From Pseudomonas alkylphenolica (lineage in GTDB: Bacteria; Pseudomonadota; Gammaproteobacteria; Pseudomonadales; Pseudomonadaceae), in assembly GCF_016009175.1 (NCBI RefSeq), contig NZ_JADUCM010000011.1:96560-160559 (forward strand): a stretch of 64,000 bases of DNA, written 5' to 3'. The notes below the pieces were generated by a model. The model saw only the letters and a program-made list of their open reading frames with translations, was not told the origin of the DNA and made no database searches. The position numbers and the translations under genes were made by a program. Positions 52,297-62,485 of the stretch are shown piece by piece (positions within the stretch are counted from its first letter, which is position 1; each line of letters starts with the position of its first letter).

Positions 52297-52937
52297 CGGG
52301 TGCCGAATACCACCATGGTTTTACCTTTGACGTGAACCAGGCTGCGTTCTTCAAGATCCTTGAGCACGCGGCCGACCATTTCCCGTGAGCATCCCACGAT
52401 CCGGCCAATCTCCTGGCGCGTAATCTTGATCTGCATGCCATCGGGATGCGTCATGGCGTCGGGTTGTTTACACAGCTCCAGCAGGCATCGGGCCACGCGG
52501 CCGGTGACATCGAAAAACGCCAGATCGCCGACTTTGCGCGTGGTGTTGCGCAAGCGCTGGGCCATCTGGCTGCCAAGGGCATAAAGAATGTCCGGGTCCA
52601 GGCGTGCCAGCTCACGGAACTTCTCATAGCTGATTTCTGCTACTTCGCATTCGCTCTTTGCCCGTACCCAGGCACTGCGCTGCTGTTCTTGCCCGACAGG
52701 TTCGAACAACCCCAGTTCGCCGAAAAAATCGCCGTTGTTGAGATAGGCAATGATCATTTCATGGCCATTGTCGTCCTCGATCAGGATCGTAACCGAGCCT
52801 TTGACGATGAACGACAACGTCTCGGCCTTGTCGCCGGCACAGATAATATTGCTCTTGGCCGCATAGCGACGACGCTGGCAATGTGCGAGCAGCTTGTCGA
52901 TGTTCTTGATCTTGGCTGAAAGGGCTGATGCAACCAT
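52293..52937 (-). CDS. vfr: cAMP-binding transcriptional regulator Vfr/Crp
   Basis: 214 residues. The cyclic-nucleotide domain has the phosphate-binding cassette [25 protein letters not shown] (Arg and Ser contacts). The long dimer helix is about 110-140, and the helix-turn-helix [30 protein letters not shown] matches the Crp recognition helix. In P. putida, Crp is not the catabolite repression factor; it acts at very low cAMP. 190 bp of intergenic DNA separates it from the divergent OsmC gene. Confidence 0.96.
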   Translation of the reverse strand: MVASALSAKIKNIDKLLAHCQRRRYAAKSNIICAGDKAETLSFIVKGSVTILIEDDNGHEMIIAYLNNGDFFGELGLFEPVGQEQQRSAWVRAKSECEVAEISYEKFRELARLDPDILYALGSQMAQRLRNTTRKVGDLAFFDVTGRVARCLLELCKQPDAMTHPDGMQIKITRQEIGRIVGCSREMVGRVLKDLEERSLVHVKGKTMVVFGTR

Positions 52938-53127
52938 GGCTGAGTTCCGGTAAAAGGCGGCGCTTTAACACTTTTATAGGTAGTCTGGCGTGAAGCGCCA
53001 GCGATTTGGCGTCAGCTTATCAGACACTTGTACATATATCGGCAGATTTACTCGCACGCTTGAGCTTTTCCGCAGGGCCTTCTGGGTCTAAGCTGGCAGC
53101 CTTTTTCAAAGCAAGGGAGTCCGGAAG

Positions 53128-53550
53128 ATGAAGGCGCGTATCCAGTGGGCAGGTGAAGCCATGTTTCTGGGCGAATCGGGCAGTGGCCATGTCGTGGTCA
53201 TGGACGGTCCTCCCGAGGCCGGTGGGCGTAACCTGGGTGTGCGGCCCATGGAAATGCTGCTGTTGGGCCTGGGTGGCTGCAGCAACTTCGATGTGGTCAG
53301 CATCCTGAAAAAATCCCGCCAGGCAGTGGAAAGCTGTGAAGCCTTCCTTGAAGCTGAGCGCGCCAGCGAGGACCCCAAGGTGTTCACCAAGATTCACCTG
53401 AACTTCGTGGTCAAGGGCCGTGGGCTCAAGGATTCGCAGGTCAAGCGTGCTGTAGAGCTGTCGGCAGAGAAGTACTGCTCGGCGTCGATCATGCTCGGTC
53501 GGGCGGGCGTTGAAATCACCCACAGCTATGAGATCGTCGAACTCGGTTGA
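53128..53550 (+). CDS. OsmC family protein
   Basis: 140 residues: MKARIQWAGEAMFLGESGSGHVVVMDGPPEAGG, PMEMLLLGLGGCSNFDVVSILKKSRQ with the first reactive Cys, and ELSAEKYCSASIMLG with the second. The pattern is that of OsmC/YhfA thiol peroxidase-like proteins (YhfA subgroup). Role in organic hydroperoxide handling is likely but not proved. Conserved next to vfr in pseudomonads. Confidence 0.9.
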   Translation: MKARIQWAGEAMFLGESGSGHVVVMDGPPEAGGRNLGVRPMEMLLLGLGGCSNFDVVSILKKSRQAVESCEAFLEAERASEDPKVFTKIHLNFVVKGRGLKDSQVKRAVELSAEKYCSASIMLGRAGVEITHSYEIVELG

Positions 53551-53552
53551 AT

Positions 53553-53579
53553 AAAAAGGGGCCTTCAAGGCCCCTTTTT
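53553..53579. terminator. bidirectional terminator between osmC and the membrane-protein gene
   Basis: AAAAAGGGGCC-TTCAA-GGCCCCTTTTT: a perfect stem with A- and T-tracts on both sides, between convergent genes. Confidence 0.9.
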
Positions 53580-53610
53580 CATACTGTTGATGCCAGGTAA
53601 AGGCGGCCCC

Positions 53611-54651
53611 TCAGCGGCGAAGCCCAGGCAGTAACTGCAACAGGCGATCAGGCATCTGCGCCCGAAAGCGTGCGCTCAGTGCTTCACGATGTTTCTGGTA
53701 CACCACTCCCAGGCCGATTACGCCCAGGCCTATCACGGTCAGCACCAGCGGAAACAGCAACGAATCGGCAAATACTTCGTACGACAGGTAACCCAGGTAC
53801 GCTGCCACGCCCAAGGCACCGAAGACCATGAACAGTGGCCTGCGCAACAGCACCGCCAGCCCCATCAGGCCCAGGTTGATCAGGCAGTAGAGGGCTTTGT
53901 TCAGCTCGCTGTCGCTCTCCATCAGGCTCAGCCCTAGCCAAAAGGCCAGCAGCCCGGCGAGGTATCCCCAAAAGGCATAATCCTGTTCGGTGCGACCATC
54001 AACCAGCAGAAACACCACAAGCATCGCCAGGCCGAACCACAGCGAAACGGTGAGGCGCTGGTCCCAGTTGAAGGTATCGCCGTAGAACCACTCACTCAGG
54101 TCCATGGACATGAACCACAGCGCCCCGGCGATCGGCATCACGATAAAAGGAAAGGGGATCAGGCGCAGCATCAGCAAGCCGGCAACCACGGTGGCGGCTT
54201 CCATCAGCAGCCAGCCCCCCTGCACGTACGAATAGTAGTTGTGATACTTGCTTTGACTGTCGTCCACCGGCCAGAAGCCGGTAAGCCGCTCCACGGCGAA
54301 TACCGCCAGCGGCACGATGCTGACGGCAACGGCGCCGAACATTCCTGCAGGGATGAGTTGGCCACGGCGTTGCATCAGCAGGCCGGCGAGAGTAAGGCCG
54401 ACGATATACATCAAGGCAATCAACAGCAGTGCGCTGTCACCAATGCGCATCCAGGCTTCGCTGAGCAACCAGCCCATAGCCCCCATGATCAGCAAGGCGC
54501 CGAAGTAAAAGGCAACGTGGGCCAGCTGGAAGCTGGCCCGGGTCGTCGGCTGGCGCTTGAGAAACTCAAGCAGGGCCTGATCCTGGCCCGGGTTCAGAAC
54601 GCCGGCGCTGACAGCGCGGGCCAGGTCCTTGGCATCGAAGCGTTCTGTCAT
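53611..54651 (-). CDS. polytopic membrane protein of unknown function
   Basis: 346 residues. A soluble N-terminus of about 40 residues (MTERFDAKDLARAVSAGVLNPGQDQALLEFLKRQ) is followed by about ten hydrophobic helices, with a conserved-looking loop VDDSQSKYHNYYSYVQGG near residue 130-147 and a basic tail (QKHREALSARFRAQMPDRLLQLLPGLRR). The start resembles DUF2157 proteins, but I am not sure of the family. It lies 8 bp after coq7 on the same strand, so it is probably co-transcribed with it. No enzymatic or transport motif recognised. Confidence 0.8.
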   Translation of the reverse strand: MTERFDAKDLARAVSAGVLNPGQDQALLEFLKRQPTTRASFQLAHVAFYFGALLIMGAMGWLLSEAWMRIGDSALLLIALMYIVGLTLAGLLMQRRGQLIPAGMFGAVAVSIVPLAVFAVERLTGFWPVDDSQSKYHNYYSYVQGGWLLMEAATVVAGLLMLRLIPFPFIVMPIAGALWFMSMDLSEWFYGDTFNWDQRLTVSLWFGLAMLVVFLLVDGRTEQDYAFWGYLAGLLAFWLGLSLMESDSELNKALYCLINLGLMGLAVLLRRPLFMVFGALGVAAYLGYLSYEVFADSLLFPLVLTVIGLGVIGLGVVYQKHREALSARFRAQMPDRLLQLLPGLRR

Positions 54652-54659
54652 GGCGTGTC

Positions 54660-55307
54660 CTAGATTCGGTAGGTGCTCTTGGTCATGACCTTGGCCATCA
54701 GGCTCATGCCAAAGCGCACGGGGGCAGGGAAGCGGAAGCCGCCAGCCTCCAGGGCTGAGTCGGCATGTTGCTCTTCATCGACGCGCATCTGTTCGAGAAT
54801 GGCTCGCGATTTTTCGTCTTCAGCCGGGATTTGTTCCAGGTGCTCATCCAGGTGTTTGCATACCTGATGCTCGGTGGCGGCAACGAAGCCGAGGCTGACC
54901 TTGTCACTGACCATACCGGCCAGTGCGCCGATGCCGAATGACATTCCGTAGAACAAGGGGTTGAGCACGCTTGGGTGACTGCCCAGCTGACGAATGCGTT
55001 GTTCGCACCAGGCCAGGTGGTCGATTTCTTCCTCGGCTGCGTGCTCCATCGCCTTGCGTACCTGCGGCAGCTTGGCCGTCAGTGCCTGGCCCTGATACAG
55101 CGCCTGGGCGCAGACTTCACCGGTATGGTTGATACGCATCAGCCCGGCTACGTGGCGGGACTGCGAGTCGTCCAGGGTAACATCCGGCTGAATGATCGCC
55201 GGCGACGGCCGGGAAGGCTGGCCGCTGAAGGGGAGCAAGGTGCGCATCGCTGTATCGGCTTGCAGCAACAAGCGGTCGAGCGGCGAGTAGTGACGTTCGG
55301 TAGCCAT
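54660..55307 (-). CDS. coq7: 2-nonaprenyl-3-methyl-6-methoxy-1,4-benzoquinol hydroxylase Coq7
   Basis: 215 residues from ATG 55307 ([25 protein letters not shown]), preceded by GGAGG. Di-iron carboxylate ligands come from the repeated E...ExxH pattern: [34 protein letters not shown], and [15 protein letters not shown]. It hydroxylates C6 of the ubiquinone ring under air. Coq7 replaces UbiF in pseudomonads. Confidence 0.95.
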   Translation of the reverse strand: MATERHYSPLDRLLLQADTAMRTLLPFSGQPSRPSPAIIQPDVTLDDSQSRHVAGLMRINHTGEVCAQALYQGQALTAKLPQVRKAMEHAAEEEIDHLAWCEQRIRQLGSHPSVLNPLFYGMSFGIGALAGMVSDKVSLGFVAATEHQVCKHLDEHLEQIPAEDEKSRAILEQMRVDEEQHADSALEAGGFRFPAPVRFGMSLMAKVMTKSTYRI

Positions 55308-55372
55308 CGGGCACCTCCGCAAGAATGTGCCCGACAGTTTACCGCAATCAGAATGATCGGGCTTGCCCTGGA

Positions 55373-55711
55373 TCAGCCCGGCGGCCAGTGCATCTGACGC
55401 TGACCCAGTACGTGCATGTGAATATGGTAGACCGTCTGGCCGCCCAGTTCATTGCAGTTCATCACCACGCGGAAACCGTCTTCACAGCCCAGTTCCTTGG
55501 CCAGGCGCTGGGCGGTGAACAGGATATGTCCGGCCAGGCCCTTGTCGTCTTCGGTCAGGTCATTGAGCGTGCGGATCGGTTTTTTCGGAATGACCAGAAA
55601 ATGCACCGGTGCCTGTGGGGCGATATCGTGGAAGGCCAGTACCTGGTCGTCCTCGTAGATGATCTTGGCCGGGATTTCCCGGTTGATGATCTTGGTGAAC
55701 AGAGTTTCCAC
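55373..55711 (-). CDS. HIT family nucleotide hydrolase (HinT-like, GTG start)
   Basis: 112 residues from GTG 55711: (M)[45 protein letters not shown], ending with the histidine triad [23 protein letters not shown]. Hydrolyses purine-nucleoside phosphoramidates. No ATG exists at the family start; GGAG lies nine bases before this GTG. The longer open frame (to 56017) is a shadow over the SDR gene. 71 bp downstream of the SDR gene on the same strand. Confidence 0.93.
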   Translation of the reverse strand: METLFTKIINREIPAKIIYEDDQVLAFHDIAPQAPVHFLVIPKKPIRTLNDLTEDDKGLAGHILFTAQRLAKELGCEDGFRVVMNCNELGGQTVYHIHMHVLGQRQMHWPPG

Positions 55712-55782
55712 TGCGGTTGCTCCATGAGAGGGATCGGGCCTGAGTGTACTCAGGCTGGATGGCTGCGCCCAGTCCCCAGCGT

Positions 55783-56556
55783 TTAGCGCGGGCAATAGGC
55801 CTGATTGATCGCGCCCGCCAGCTTGCGCGCCATCCAGCGTGAAAGCAGTCTCGGGCTGAAGGCCAGCCAGCGGTTGCGCCGTCCGGGGATGATCAGCGCC
55901 CGGTTCTTGTCCAGAGCGCGGACGGTATACAGGGCGACTTCTTCCGGGCTCAGGCTGCGCTGGCCTTTTTCCAGGCGAGGAATGCGCCGAAGCGGCGATC
56001 GGACCGGGCCCGGGCAAAGTACGGAAACTTTTATCCCCGTGCGCTTGAGCTCTTCACGCAGCCCTTCGGAAAAGTGCAGCACATAGGCCTTGCTGGCGGC
56101 GTAGCTGGCCATCCACGGGCCGGGTGCGAAGGCGGCAAGCGAGGCAACATTGAGAATCTGCCCGCCGCCCTGCACGGCCATGGCATTGCCAAGGGCGTGG
56201 CACAAGCGTGTCAAGGCGAGGATGTTGACCTCGATAAGGTCTTGCTCGTCCGCCCATTCCTGGGCCAGAAAGGGACCATAGGAGCGAATGCCGGCGCAGT
56301 TCACCAGCAGATCGATCTGTCGTTCGCTCTCTTCGAGTTCGAGCAGGAATCCCGACAGCCGTAGCGGCTCACCGAGGTCACAGGCACGAAACAGCACCTC
56401 GACGCCAAAGCGCTGGGTCAGTTCGATGGCGATAGGCTCTAGCGCATCACGCTGACGGGCGACCAGGATAAGGTTGCGTCCACGGCGTGCCAGTGCTTCG
56501 GCCAGTGCCAGGCCCAAACCGCTGGAGGCACCGGTGATCATGGCGTAACGGGACAT
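55783..56556 (-). CDS. short-chain dehydrogenase/reductase
   Basis: 257 residues, classical SDR: cofactor motif TGASSGLGLALAEALARRG (residues 8-26), NCAG block LVNCAGIRSYGPF, catalytic Ser...Tyr-x-x-x-Lys in NVASLAAFAPGPWMASYAASKAYVLHFS, and PGPVRSP after the active site. The Arg-rich dinucleotide loop (VARQRDAL) favours NADP(H). The substrate is unknown. The C-terminal stretch (RNRWLAFSPRLLSRWMARKLAG) is basic and amphipathic, as in membrane-associated SDRs. Confidence 0.88.
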   Translation of the reverse strand: MSRYAMITGASSGLGLALAEALARRGRNLILVARQRDALEPIAIELTQRFGVEVLFRACDLGEPLRLSGFLLELEESERQIDLLVNCAGIRSYGPFLAQEWADEQDLIEVNILALTRLCHALGNAMAVQGGGQILNVASLAAFAPGPWMASYAASKAYVLHFSEGLREELKRTGIKVSVLCPGPVRSPLRRIPRLEKGQRSLSPEEVALYTVRALDKNRALIIPGRRNRWLAFSPRLLSRWMARKLAGAINQAYCPR

Positions 56557-56597
56557 GCAACTCTCCAGTCGAGGTAAAGGTATTCAGTTTACAGGAG

Positions 56598-57554
56598 TCA
56601 GGTGGGCCAGCGCTGGCTCAGCTGGTTCGCCGAGGCTTGTGCCTGACGGTACTCGGCCTCCAGGCGGGCGATCAGTTGCCCTGTCGAAGACACGGCATCG
56701 ATGGCACCAACGCCTTGACCGGCAGACCAGACCGTTTTCCAGGCCTTGGCCTCGTCGTGAATGGGTTTGAGCTTGGTTTCGACATTGCCACGCAGGGCTG
56801 CCATGTCGAAACCGGCGTTTTCCAGGCTCTGGCGCATGAAGCTGGCAGGCACACCGGAAACCGCGGCGGTGTGGATGATATCGGCTGCCTTGGCGTCCAG
56901 CACCATTTCTTTGTAGCCATCGGGCGCACGGCTCTCGTCGGTGGCGATGAAGCGGGTGCCGAGGTAGGCAAGGTCTGCGCCCAGTAACTGCGCAGCGAGG
57001 ATCTCGTGGCCTCGATTCAGGCAGCCGGCCAGCAGCAGGGTCTTGTCGAAGAACTGACGGATCTCGGCTATCAGCGCAAACGGGCTCCAGGTACCGGCAT
57101 GCCCGCCAGCACCGGCGGCAACTGCGATCAGGCCATCCACACCCGCTTGCGCAGCCTTTTCTGCGTGACGGCGGGTTGTCACATCGTGGAATACCAGCCC
57201 GCCGTAACTGTGCACGGTGTCGACCAGCTCTTTCACCGCGCCAAGGCTGGTGATCACGATCGGCACTTTATGTTCGACGCAGATTGCCAGGTCAGCCTCA
57301 AGGCGCGGGTTGCTCGGGTGAACAATCAGGTTGACCGCGTAGGGTGCCGGATTGGTCAGCTGAGCGAGACCGGCTTCTATCTCTTCCAGCCAGGCCTTGA
57401 ACCCGGCGCTGTCGCGCTGGTTCAGGGCCGGGAAACTGCCCACCACACCGTTGGCGCAGCACGCCAGGACCAGCTGCGGGTTGGAGATCAGAAACATGGG
57501 CGCCGCAACCACCGGCAGACGCAAGCGTTGTTCGAGCAGGGCAGGCAAGGACAT
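56598..57554 (-). CDS. nitronate monooxygenase (2-nitropropane dioxygenase family)
   Basis: 318 residues, FMN-dependent TIM barrel: VVAAPMFLISNPQLVLACCANGVVGSFPALN, PYAVNLIVHPSNPRLEAD, GLIAVAAGAGGHAGTWSPFALIAEIRQFF (phosphate-binding loop with the active-site His region GGHAGT), and YLGTRFIATDESRAPDGYKEMV. Oxidises alkyl nitronates (class I type), detoxifying propionate-3-nitronate. Conserved place between the SDR gene and hemJ. Confidence 0.9.
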   Translation of the reverse strand: MSLPALLEQRLRLPVVAAPMFLISNPQLVLACCANGVVGSFPALNQRDSAGFKAWLEEIEAGLAQLTNPAPYAVNLIVHPSNPRLEADLAICVEHKVPIVITSLGAVKELVDTVHSYGGLVFHDVTTRRHAEKAAQAGVDGLIAVAAGAGGHAGTWSPFALIAEIRQFFDKTLLLAGCLNRGHEILAAQLLGADLAYLGTRFIATDESRAPDGYKEMVLDAKAADIIHTAAVSGVPASFMRQSLENAGFDMAALRGNVETKLKPIHDEAKAWKTVWSAGQGVGAIDAVSSTGQLIARLEAEYRQAQASANQLSQRWPT

Positions 57555-57587
57555 GGCAGGTTTCCCGAGGTGCAGTGGTGTTTGAGG

Positions 57588-58013
57588 TTAGAACGGTTTG
57601 ACCACCACCAGAATTACAATGGCGAGGAGGATCAGAACCGGTACTTCATTGAACCAGCGATAGAAGACATGGCTGCGGGTATTTTCACCGCGGGCAAAAC
57701 GCTTGAGCTGGGCGCCGCACATGTGGTGATAGCCGGTCAGCAATACGATCAGGGTGAGCTTGGCGTGCATCCAGCCCTGGCTAAGAAAGCCTGGCGCCAG
57801 GCTGAGCAGCCAGATACCGAAGACGAATGTCGCGATCATGGCAGGCCCCATGATGCCGCGATACAACTTGCGCTCCATGGTCACGAAGCGTTCCTGGCTG
57901 ATGCTGTCCTGACTTTGTGCATGGTAGACAAACAGGCGGGGCAGGTAGAACAGCCCGGCAAACCAGCAGACCACGCTGACGATGTGCAGCGCTTTGATCC
58001 AGAGAAAAAGCAT
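57588..58013 (-). CDS. hemJ: protoporphyrinogen IX oxidase HemJ
   Basis: 141-residue, four-helix membrane protein. The N-terminus MLFLWIKALHIVSVVCWFAGLFYLPRLFVYHAQ carries the conserved His and the Leu/Arg motif of HemJ; GWMHAKLTLIVLLTGYHHMCG carries the second His-Lys block. Catalyses the penultimate haem step with b-type haem. The family was long annotated as a CopD/YckB-like conserved membrane protein. Confidence 0.93.
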   Translation of the reverse strand: MLFLWIKALHIVSVVCWFAGLFYLPRLFVYHAQSQDSISQERFVTMERKLYRGIMGPAMIATFVFGIWLLSLAPGFLSQGWMHAKLTLIVLLTGYHHMCGAQLKRFARGENTRSHVFYRWFNEVPVLILLAIVILVVVKPF

Positions 58014-58155
58014 GGAGTTGAGTTCCTTCAGGGTTCACGGTCGTCAGATAGTAGAGGCTAGGCGCCTGGCGGGCCATCTCAACAGTTGTGGGCGTGTTTC
58101 AGGCCCCCTATTATCGTGGCCTTTCCAGTCGGTTCGTTGATAAGGGGCACGCGTT

Positions 58156-59190
58156 ATGGTCAAGGTCGGTATCGTTGGCGGCACGGGTTATACCGGGGTC
58201 GAGCTGCTGCGTCTGTTGGCACAGCATCCACAGGCGCAAGTGGCGGTGATTACCTCGCGCTCCGAAGCCGGTCTGGCGGTGGCTGACATGTACCCGAACC
58301 TGCGCGGCCACTATGACGGCCTGGCGTTCAGCGTGCCGGACGTAAAAACCCTGGCAGCCTGTGACGTGGTGTTCTTCGCTACGCCTCATGGCGTTGCCCA
58401 TGCCCTGGCAGGTGAGTTGCTGGCGGCAGGCACCAAGGTCATCGACCTGTCTGCCGACTTCCGTTTGCAGGATGCCGACGAGTGGGCCAAGTGGTACGGG
58501 CAACCTCACGGTGCACCGGAGCTGCTCAAGGATGCCGTTTATGGCCTGCCTGAAGTCAATCGCGAGCAAATTCGCCAGGCGCGCCTGATCGCCGTACCCG
58601 GTTGCTACCCAACCGCAACCCAGCTGGGTTTCCTGCCGCTGCTGGAAGCCGGTATTGCTGATGCTTCACGCCTGATCGCCGACTGCAAGTCGGGTGTCAG
58701 CGGTGCTGGTCGCGGCGCGTCTGTTGGTTCTCTGTTCTGCGAAGCCGGTGAAAGCATGAAGGCCTATGCCGTTAAAGGGCATCGCCATCTGCCGGAAATT
58801 ACCCAGGGCCTGCGCCGCGCTGCCGGTGGTAACGTTGGCTTGACCTTCGTGCCGCACCTGACGCCCATGATCCGCGGCATCCATTCGACCTTGTACGCGA
58901 CGGTTGCCGACACCTCGGTTGACCTGCAGGCGCTGTTCGAGAAGCGTTATGCGGATGAGCCGTTCGTCGACGTGATGCCGGCTGGCAGCCATCCGGAAAC
59001 CCGCAGTGTGCGCGGTGCCAACGTGTGCCGTATTGCCGTGCATCGGCCGCAGGATGGCGACCTTGTCGTCGTGTTGTCGGTGATCGACAACCTGGTCAAG
59101 GGTGCGTCTGGCCAGGCGGTGCAGAACCTCAACATCCTTTTCGGCCTGGATGAGCGCATGGGGCTTTCGCATGCCGGCCTGCTGCCCTAA
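58156..59190 (+). CDS. argC: N-acetyl-gamma-glutamyl-phosphate reductase
   Basis: 344 residues. NADP fold [21 protein letters not shown], catalytic Cys in [21 protein letters not shown], and [22 protein letters not shown] and [18 protein letters not shown] blocks. Third step of arginine biosynthesis. Single gene ended by a clear terminator. Confidence 0.98.
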   Translation: MVKVGIVGGTGYTGVELLRLLAQHPQAQVAVITSRSEAGLAVADMYPNLRGHYDGLAFSVPDVKTLAACDVVFFATPHGVAHALAGELLAAGTKVIDLSADFRLQDADEWAKWYGQPHGAPELLKDAVYGLPEVNREQIRQARLIAVPGCYPTATQLGFLPLLEAGIADASRLIADCKSGVSGAGRGASVGSLFCEAGESMKAYAVKGHRHLPEITQGLRRAAGGNVGLTFVPHLTPMIRGIHSTLYATVADTSVDLQALFEKRYADEPFVDVMPAGSHPETRSVRGANVCRIAVHRPQDGDLVVVLSVIDNLVKGASGQAVQNLNILFGLDERMGLSHAGLLP

Positions 59191-59207
59191 GTGCAGCGGT
59201 AGAAACG

Positions 59208-59231
59208 GGCCCGCCTTGTGCGGGCCTTTTT
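59208..59231 (+). terminator. Rho-independent terminator of argC
   Basis: GGCCCGC-CTTGT-GCGGGCC followed by TTTTT, 18 bp after the argC stop. Confidence 0.9.
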
Positions 59232-59347
59232 GTTTCTGGACGAATCACCGAGACGAAAGCCGCACAATTGTTGACCGATTTTCTCGGAGAAGCGGATAAT
59301 GCGCGTCATCACGCATTATGGCGGCATAGCGCCGGGAGATAGTCAGC

Positions 59348-59698
59348 ATGAGCGTCGAATCCTTCACCCCTGTGGCATTGCAGTTCACTGAGGGTGCAGC
59401 GCACAAGGTGAAGACCCTGGTCGATGAAGAAGGCAATGATCGTCTGAAGTTGCGAGTATTCGTGACCGGTGGCGGTTGCTCGGGTTTTCAATACGGTTTC
59501 ACGTTTGATGAAGACGTTGCTGAAGACGACACCATTGTCGAGCGCGAAGGCGTGGCTCTCGTGGTCGATCCGATGAGCTTCCAGTATCTGGCAGGAGCCG
59601 AAGTGGATTACCAGGAAGGCCTGGAAGGCTCGCGTTTCGTCATCAAGAACCCTAACGCCACCACCACCTGTGGTTGCGGCTCTTCGTTCTCGATCTGA
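59348..59698 (+). CDS. erpA: A-type iron-sulfur carrier ErpA
   Basis: 116 residues: [46 protein letters not shown] and the C-terminal [11 protein letters not shown]. The three cysteines (one in GGCSGF, two in CGC) hold the cluster delivered to apoproteins such as IspG and the dehydrogenases. Family length about 114. The terminator following is shared with anmK. Confidence 0.96.
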   Translation: MSVESFTPVALQFTEGAAHKVKTLVDEEGNDRLKLRVFVTGGGCSGFQYGFTFDEDVAEDDTIVEREGVALVVDPMSFQYLAGAEVDYQEGLEGSRFVIKNPNATTTCGCGSSFSI

Positions 59699-59719
59699 TC
59701 GCAGGGCAGGTTGCACCAC

Positions 59720-59747
59720 AAAACGCCGCGCTTATGTGCGGCGTTTT
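59720..59747. terminator. bidirectional terminator between erpA and anmK
   Basis: AAAACGCCGC/GCGGCGTTTT stem around GCTTATGT, between convergent stop codons, with A- and T-runs on both sides. Confidence 0.85.
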
Positions 59748-59758
59748 GCTATGTGACA

Positions 59759-60853
<1,095 letters not shown>

Positions 60854-62275
60854 TTAGCGCTTGTTCGAGGCAAGCAGGGTGGCTTTTTCCTGGTTCATGC
60901 GCGCCACCAAGGGTTGGCTTTGCTGCAGGAAGCGCTGGCGCTCGGCCTTGGCGATCGGGTCGGCCATTGGCAGCTTTTGCCCCAGCGGATCGACGTGAAC
61001 GCCGTTGACCTGGAACTCATAGTGCAGGTGCGGTCCGGTGGACAAACCGGTGGTGCCGATATAGCCGATCACCTGACCCTGCTTGACCGAGCTGCCGGTC
61101 TTGACGCCCTTGGCGAAGCCCTGCATGTGGCCGTACAGCGTCTGGTAGCGGTTGCCATGCTGGATGATCACGGTATTGCCGTAGCCGCCACGGCGTCCGG
61201 CGAGCAGCACCTTGCCATCACCTGCCGCCTTGATCGGCGTACCGCGTGGTGCGGCGTAGTCGACGCCTTTGTGGGCGCGGATCTTGTTGAGGATCGGGTG
61301 CTTGCGACCGGCAGAGAAGCGCGAGCTGATGCGGGCAAAGTCAACCGGGGTACGGATGAACGCCTTGCGCATGCTGTTGCCGTCAGCGGTGTAGTAGTTG
61401 GTGTTGCCTTGCTTGTTGGTATAGCGGATAGCGCTGAAGGTCTTGCCGCGGTTGGTGAAGCGGGCAGAGATGATGTTGCCGTTGCCCACCACTTTGCCAT
61501 CCATGACCTTCTGCTCGTAGATCACGTCGAACTCGTCGCCGTGGCGGATATCCTGGGCGAAGTCGATGTCGTAGCCAAAGATGCGTGCCAGGTCCATCGT
61601 CAGGCTGTGCGGCAGGCCGGCGCGCTGACCGGATGCTGACAGCGAGCTCTTGATCACGCCATGGGCATAGGCCGAACGTACCACCGGTTTGCTGATTTCG
61701 CGGTTGAACGCGTAACCGTTTGCGCTTTTGGTCAGGCGGATGGTTTCCAGGTCGCTGACCTTGCTGTGCAGGCTGGCCAGCTGGCCATCTTTATCCAGTT
61801 CGATCTGCAGTACCTGGCCGCTTTTGAGCTGGCTGAACTGCTTGGCCTGCTTGTTGCTCGCCAGCACCTCGTGCACAGCGGCGGCTGGCAGCCCGACTTT
61901 GGCAAACAGGGTCGACAAGGTGTCGCCGCGGCTTACGGTCACTTCGCGGTGGCTCGGATCCTTGGCAGGGGTAGCCGCTGGAGCTGGAACCGGCTCAACC
62001 TTGGCGGTCTCCTCGGTCGGTGCTGAGCTGTTGTCGATCTGGGCAAACGGAGAATCGCTGGAGGCATCCGCAGTTTGCGTCAACGGGGCGTCCGGTTCCT
62101 GCTTGAGCTGGTCGGCAGGGCTTTCAAGTTCGAGGTTAAGGGTGGTTTTCTTGGCTTCTACCTCGCTGGATGGAAACACCAGCAAGGCCAGACTGAGTAG
62201 GGCGGCGATGCCGCTGGCGGCCAACAGATGGCTCTTCGGATAAAGCGGGGGCGCTTTAGGCGGTTCGTTGGTCAT
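60854..62275 (-). CDS. M23 family metallopeptidase (MepM-like peptidoglycan hydrolase)
   Basis: 473 residues. One N-terminal membrane anchor (LLAASGIAALLSLALLVFP), a long acidic linker (about 50-115), a LysM/OapA-like domain (VTVSRGDTLSTLFAKVGLPAAAVHEVL), and a C-terminal LytM domain (about 325-440) with the zinc ligands in HKGVDYAAPRGTP (His, Asp) and GPHLHYEFQVNG (His-x-His). Predicted D,D-endopeptidase cutting cross-links for cell-wall growth. Its position just before anmK couples cross-link cleavage with cell-wall recycling. The 210-bp AT-rich gap to tyrS holds its promoter. Confidence 0.93.
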   Translation of the reverse strand: MTNEPPKAPPLYPKSHLLAASGIAALLSLALLVFPSSEVEAKKTTLNLELESPADQLKQEPDAPLTQTADASSDSPFAQIDNSSAPTEETAKVEPVPAPAATPAKDPSHREVTVSRGDTLSTLFAKVGLPAAAVHEVLASNKQAKQFSQLKSGQVLQIELDKDGQLASLHSKVSDLETIRLTKSANGYAFNREISKPVVRSAYAHGVIKSSLSASGQRAGLPHSLTMDLARIFGYDIDFAQDIRHGDEFDVIYEQKVMDGKVVGNGNIISARFTNRGKTFSAIRYTNKQGNTNYYTADGNSMRKAFIRTPVDFARISSRFSAGRKHPILNKIRAHKGVDYAAPRGTPIKAAGDGKVLLAGRRGGYGNTVIIQHGNRYQTLYGHMQGFAKGVKTGSSVKQGQVIGYIGTTGLSTGPHLHYEFQVNGVHVDPLGQKLPMADPIAKAERQRFLQQSQPLVARMNQEKATLLASNKR

Positions 62276-62422
62276 AGATGAATTGACTTTGAAATAGATG
62301 AATTGGAAAAGATGAATGACATGATGAAGATGAAATAACTGTATAAAATATAACCAAATCCATCCTGGCGCAAGCGCGCAGACGTCATCAGTCGGCTACG
62401 GGGTCACATCCGGGGCAAAAAC

Positions 62423-62450
62423 TTGTAATTGATGGCTGATCTTGTATGGT
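62423..62450 (+). promoter_or_regulatory. candidate sigma-70 promoter of tyrS
   Basis: TTGTAA (62423-62428), 16-bp spacer, TATGGT (62445-62450). A start near 62458 would lie downstream of the first in-frame ATG (62429) and supports the tyrS start at 62486. Confidence 0.35.
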
Positions 62451-62485
62451 TGGGTCCCTTTGAATCTGAGCCTTGCGGGTCTGTT

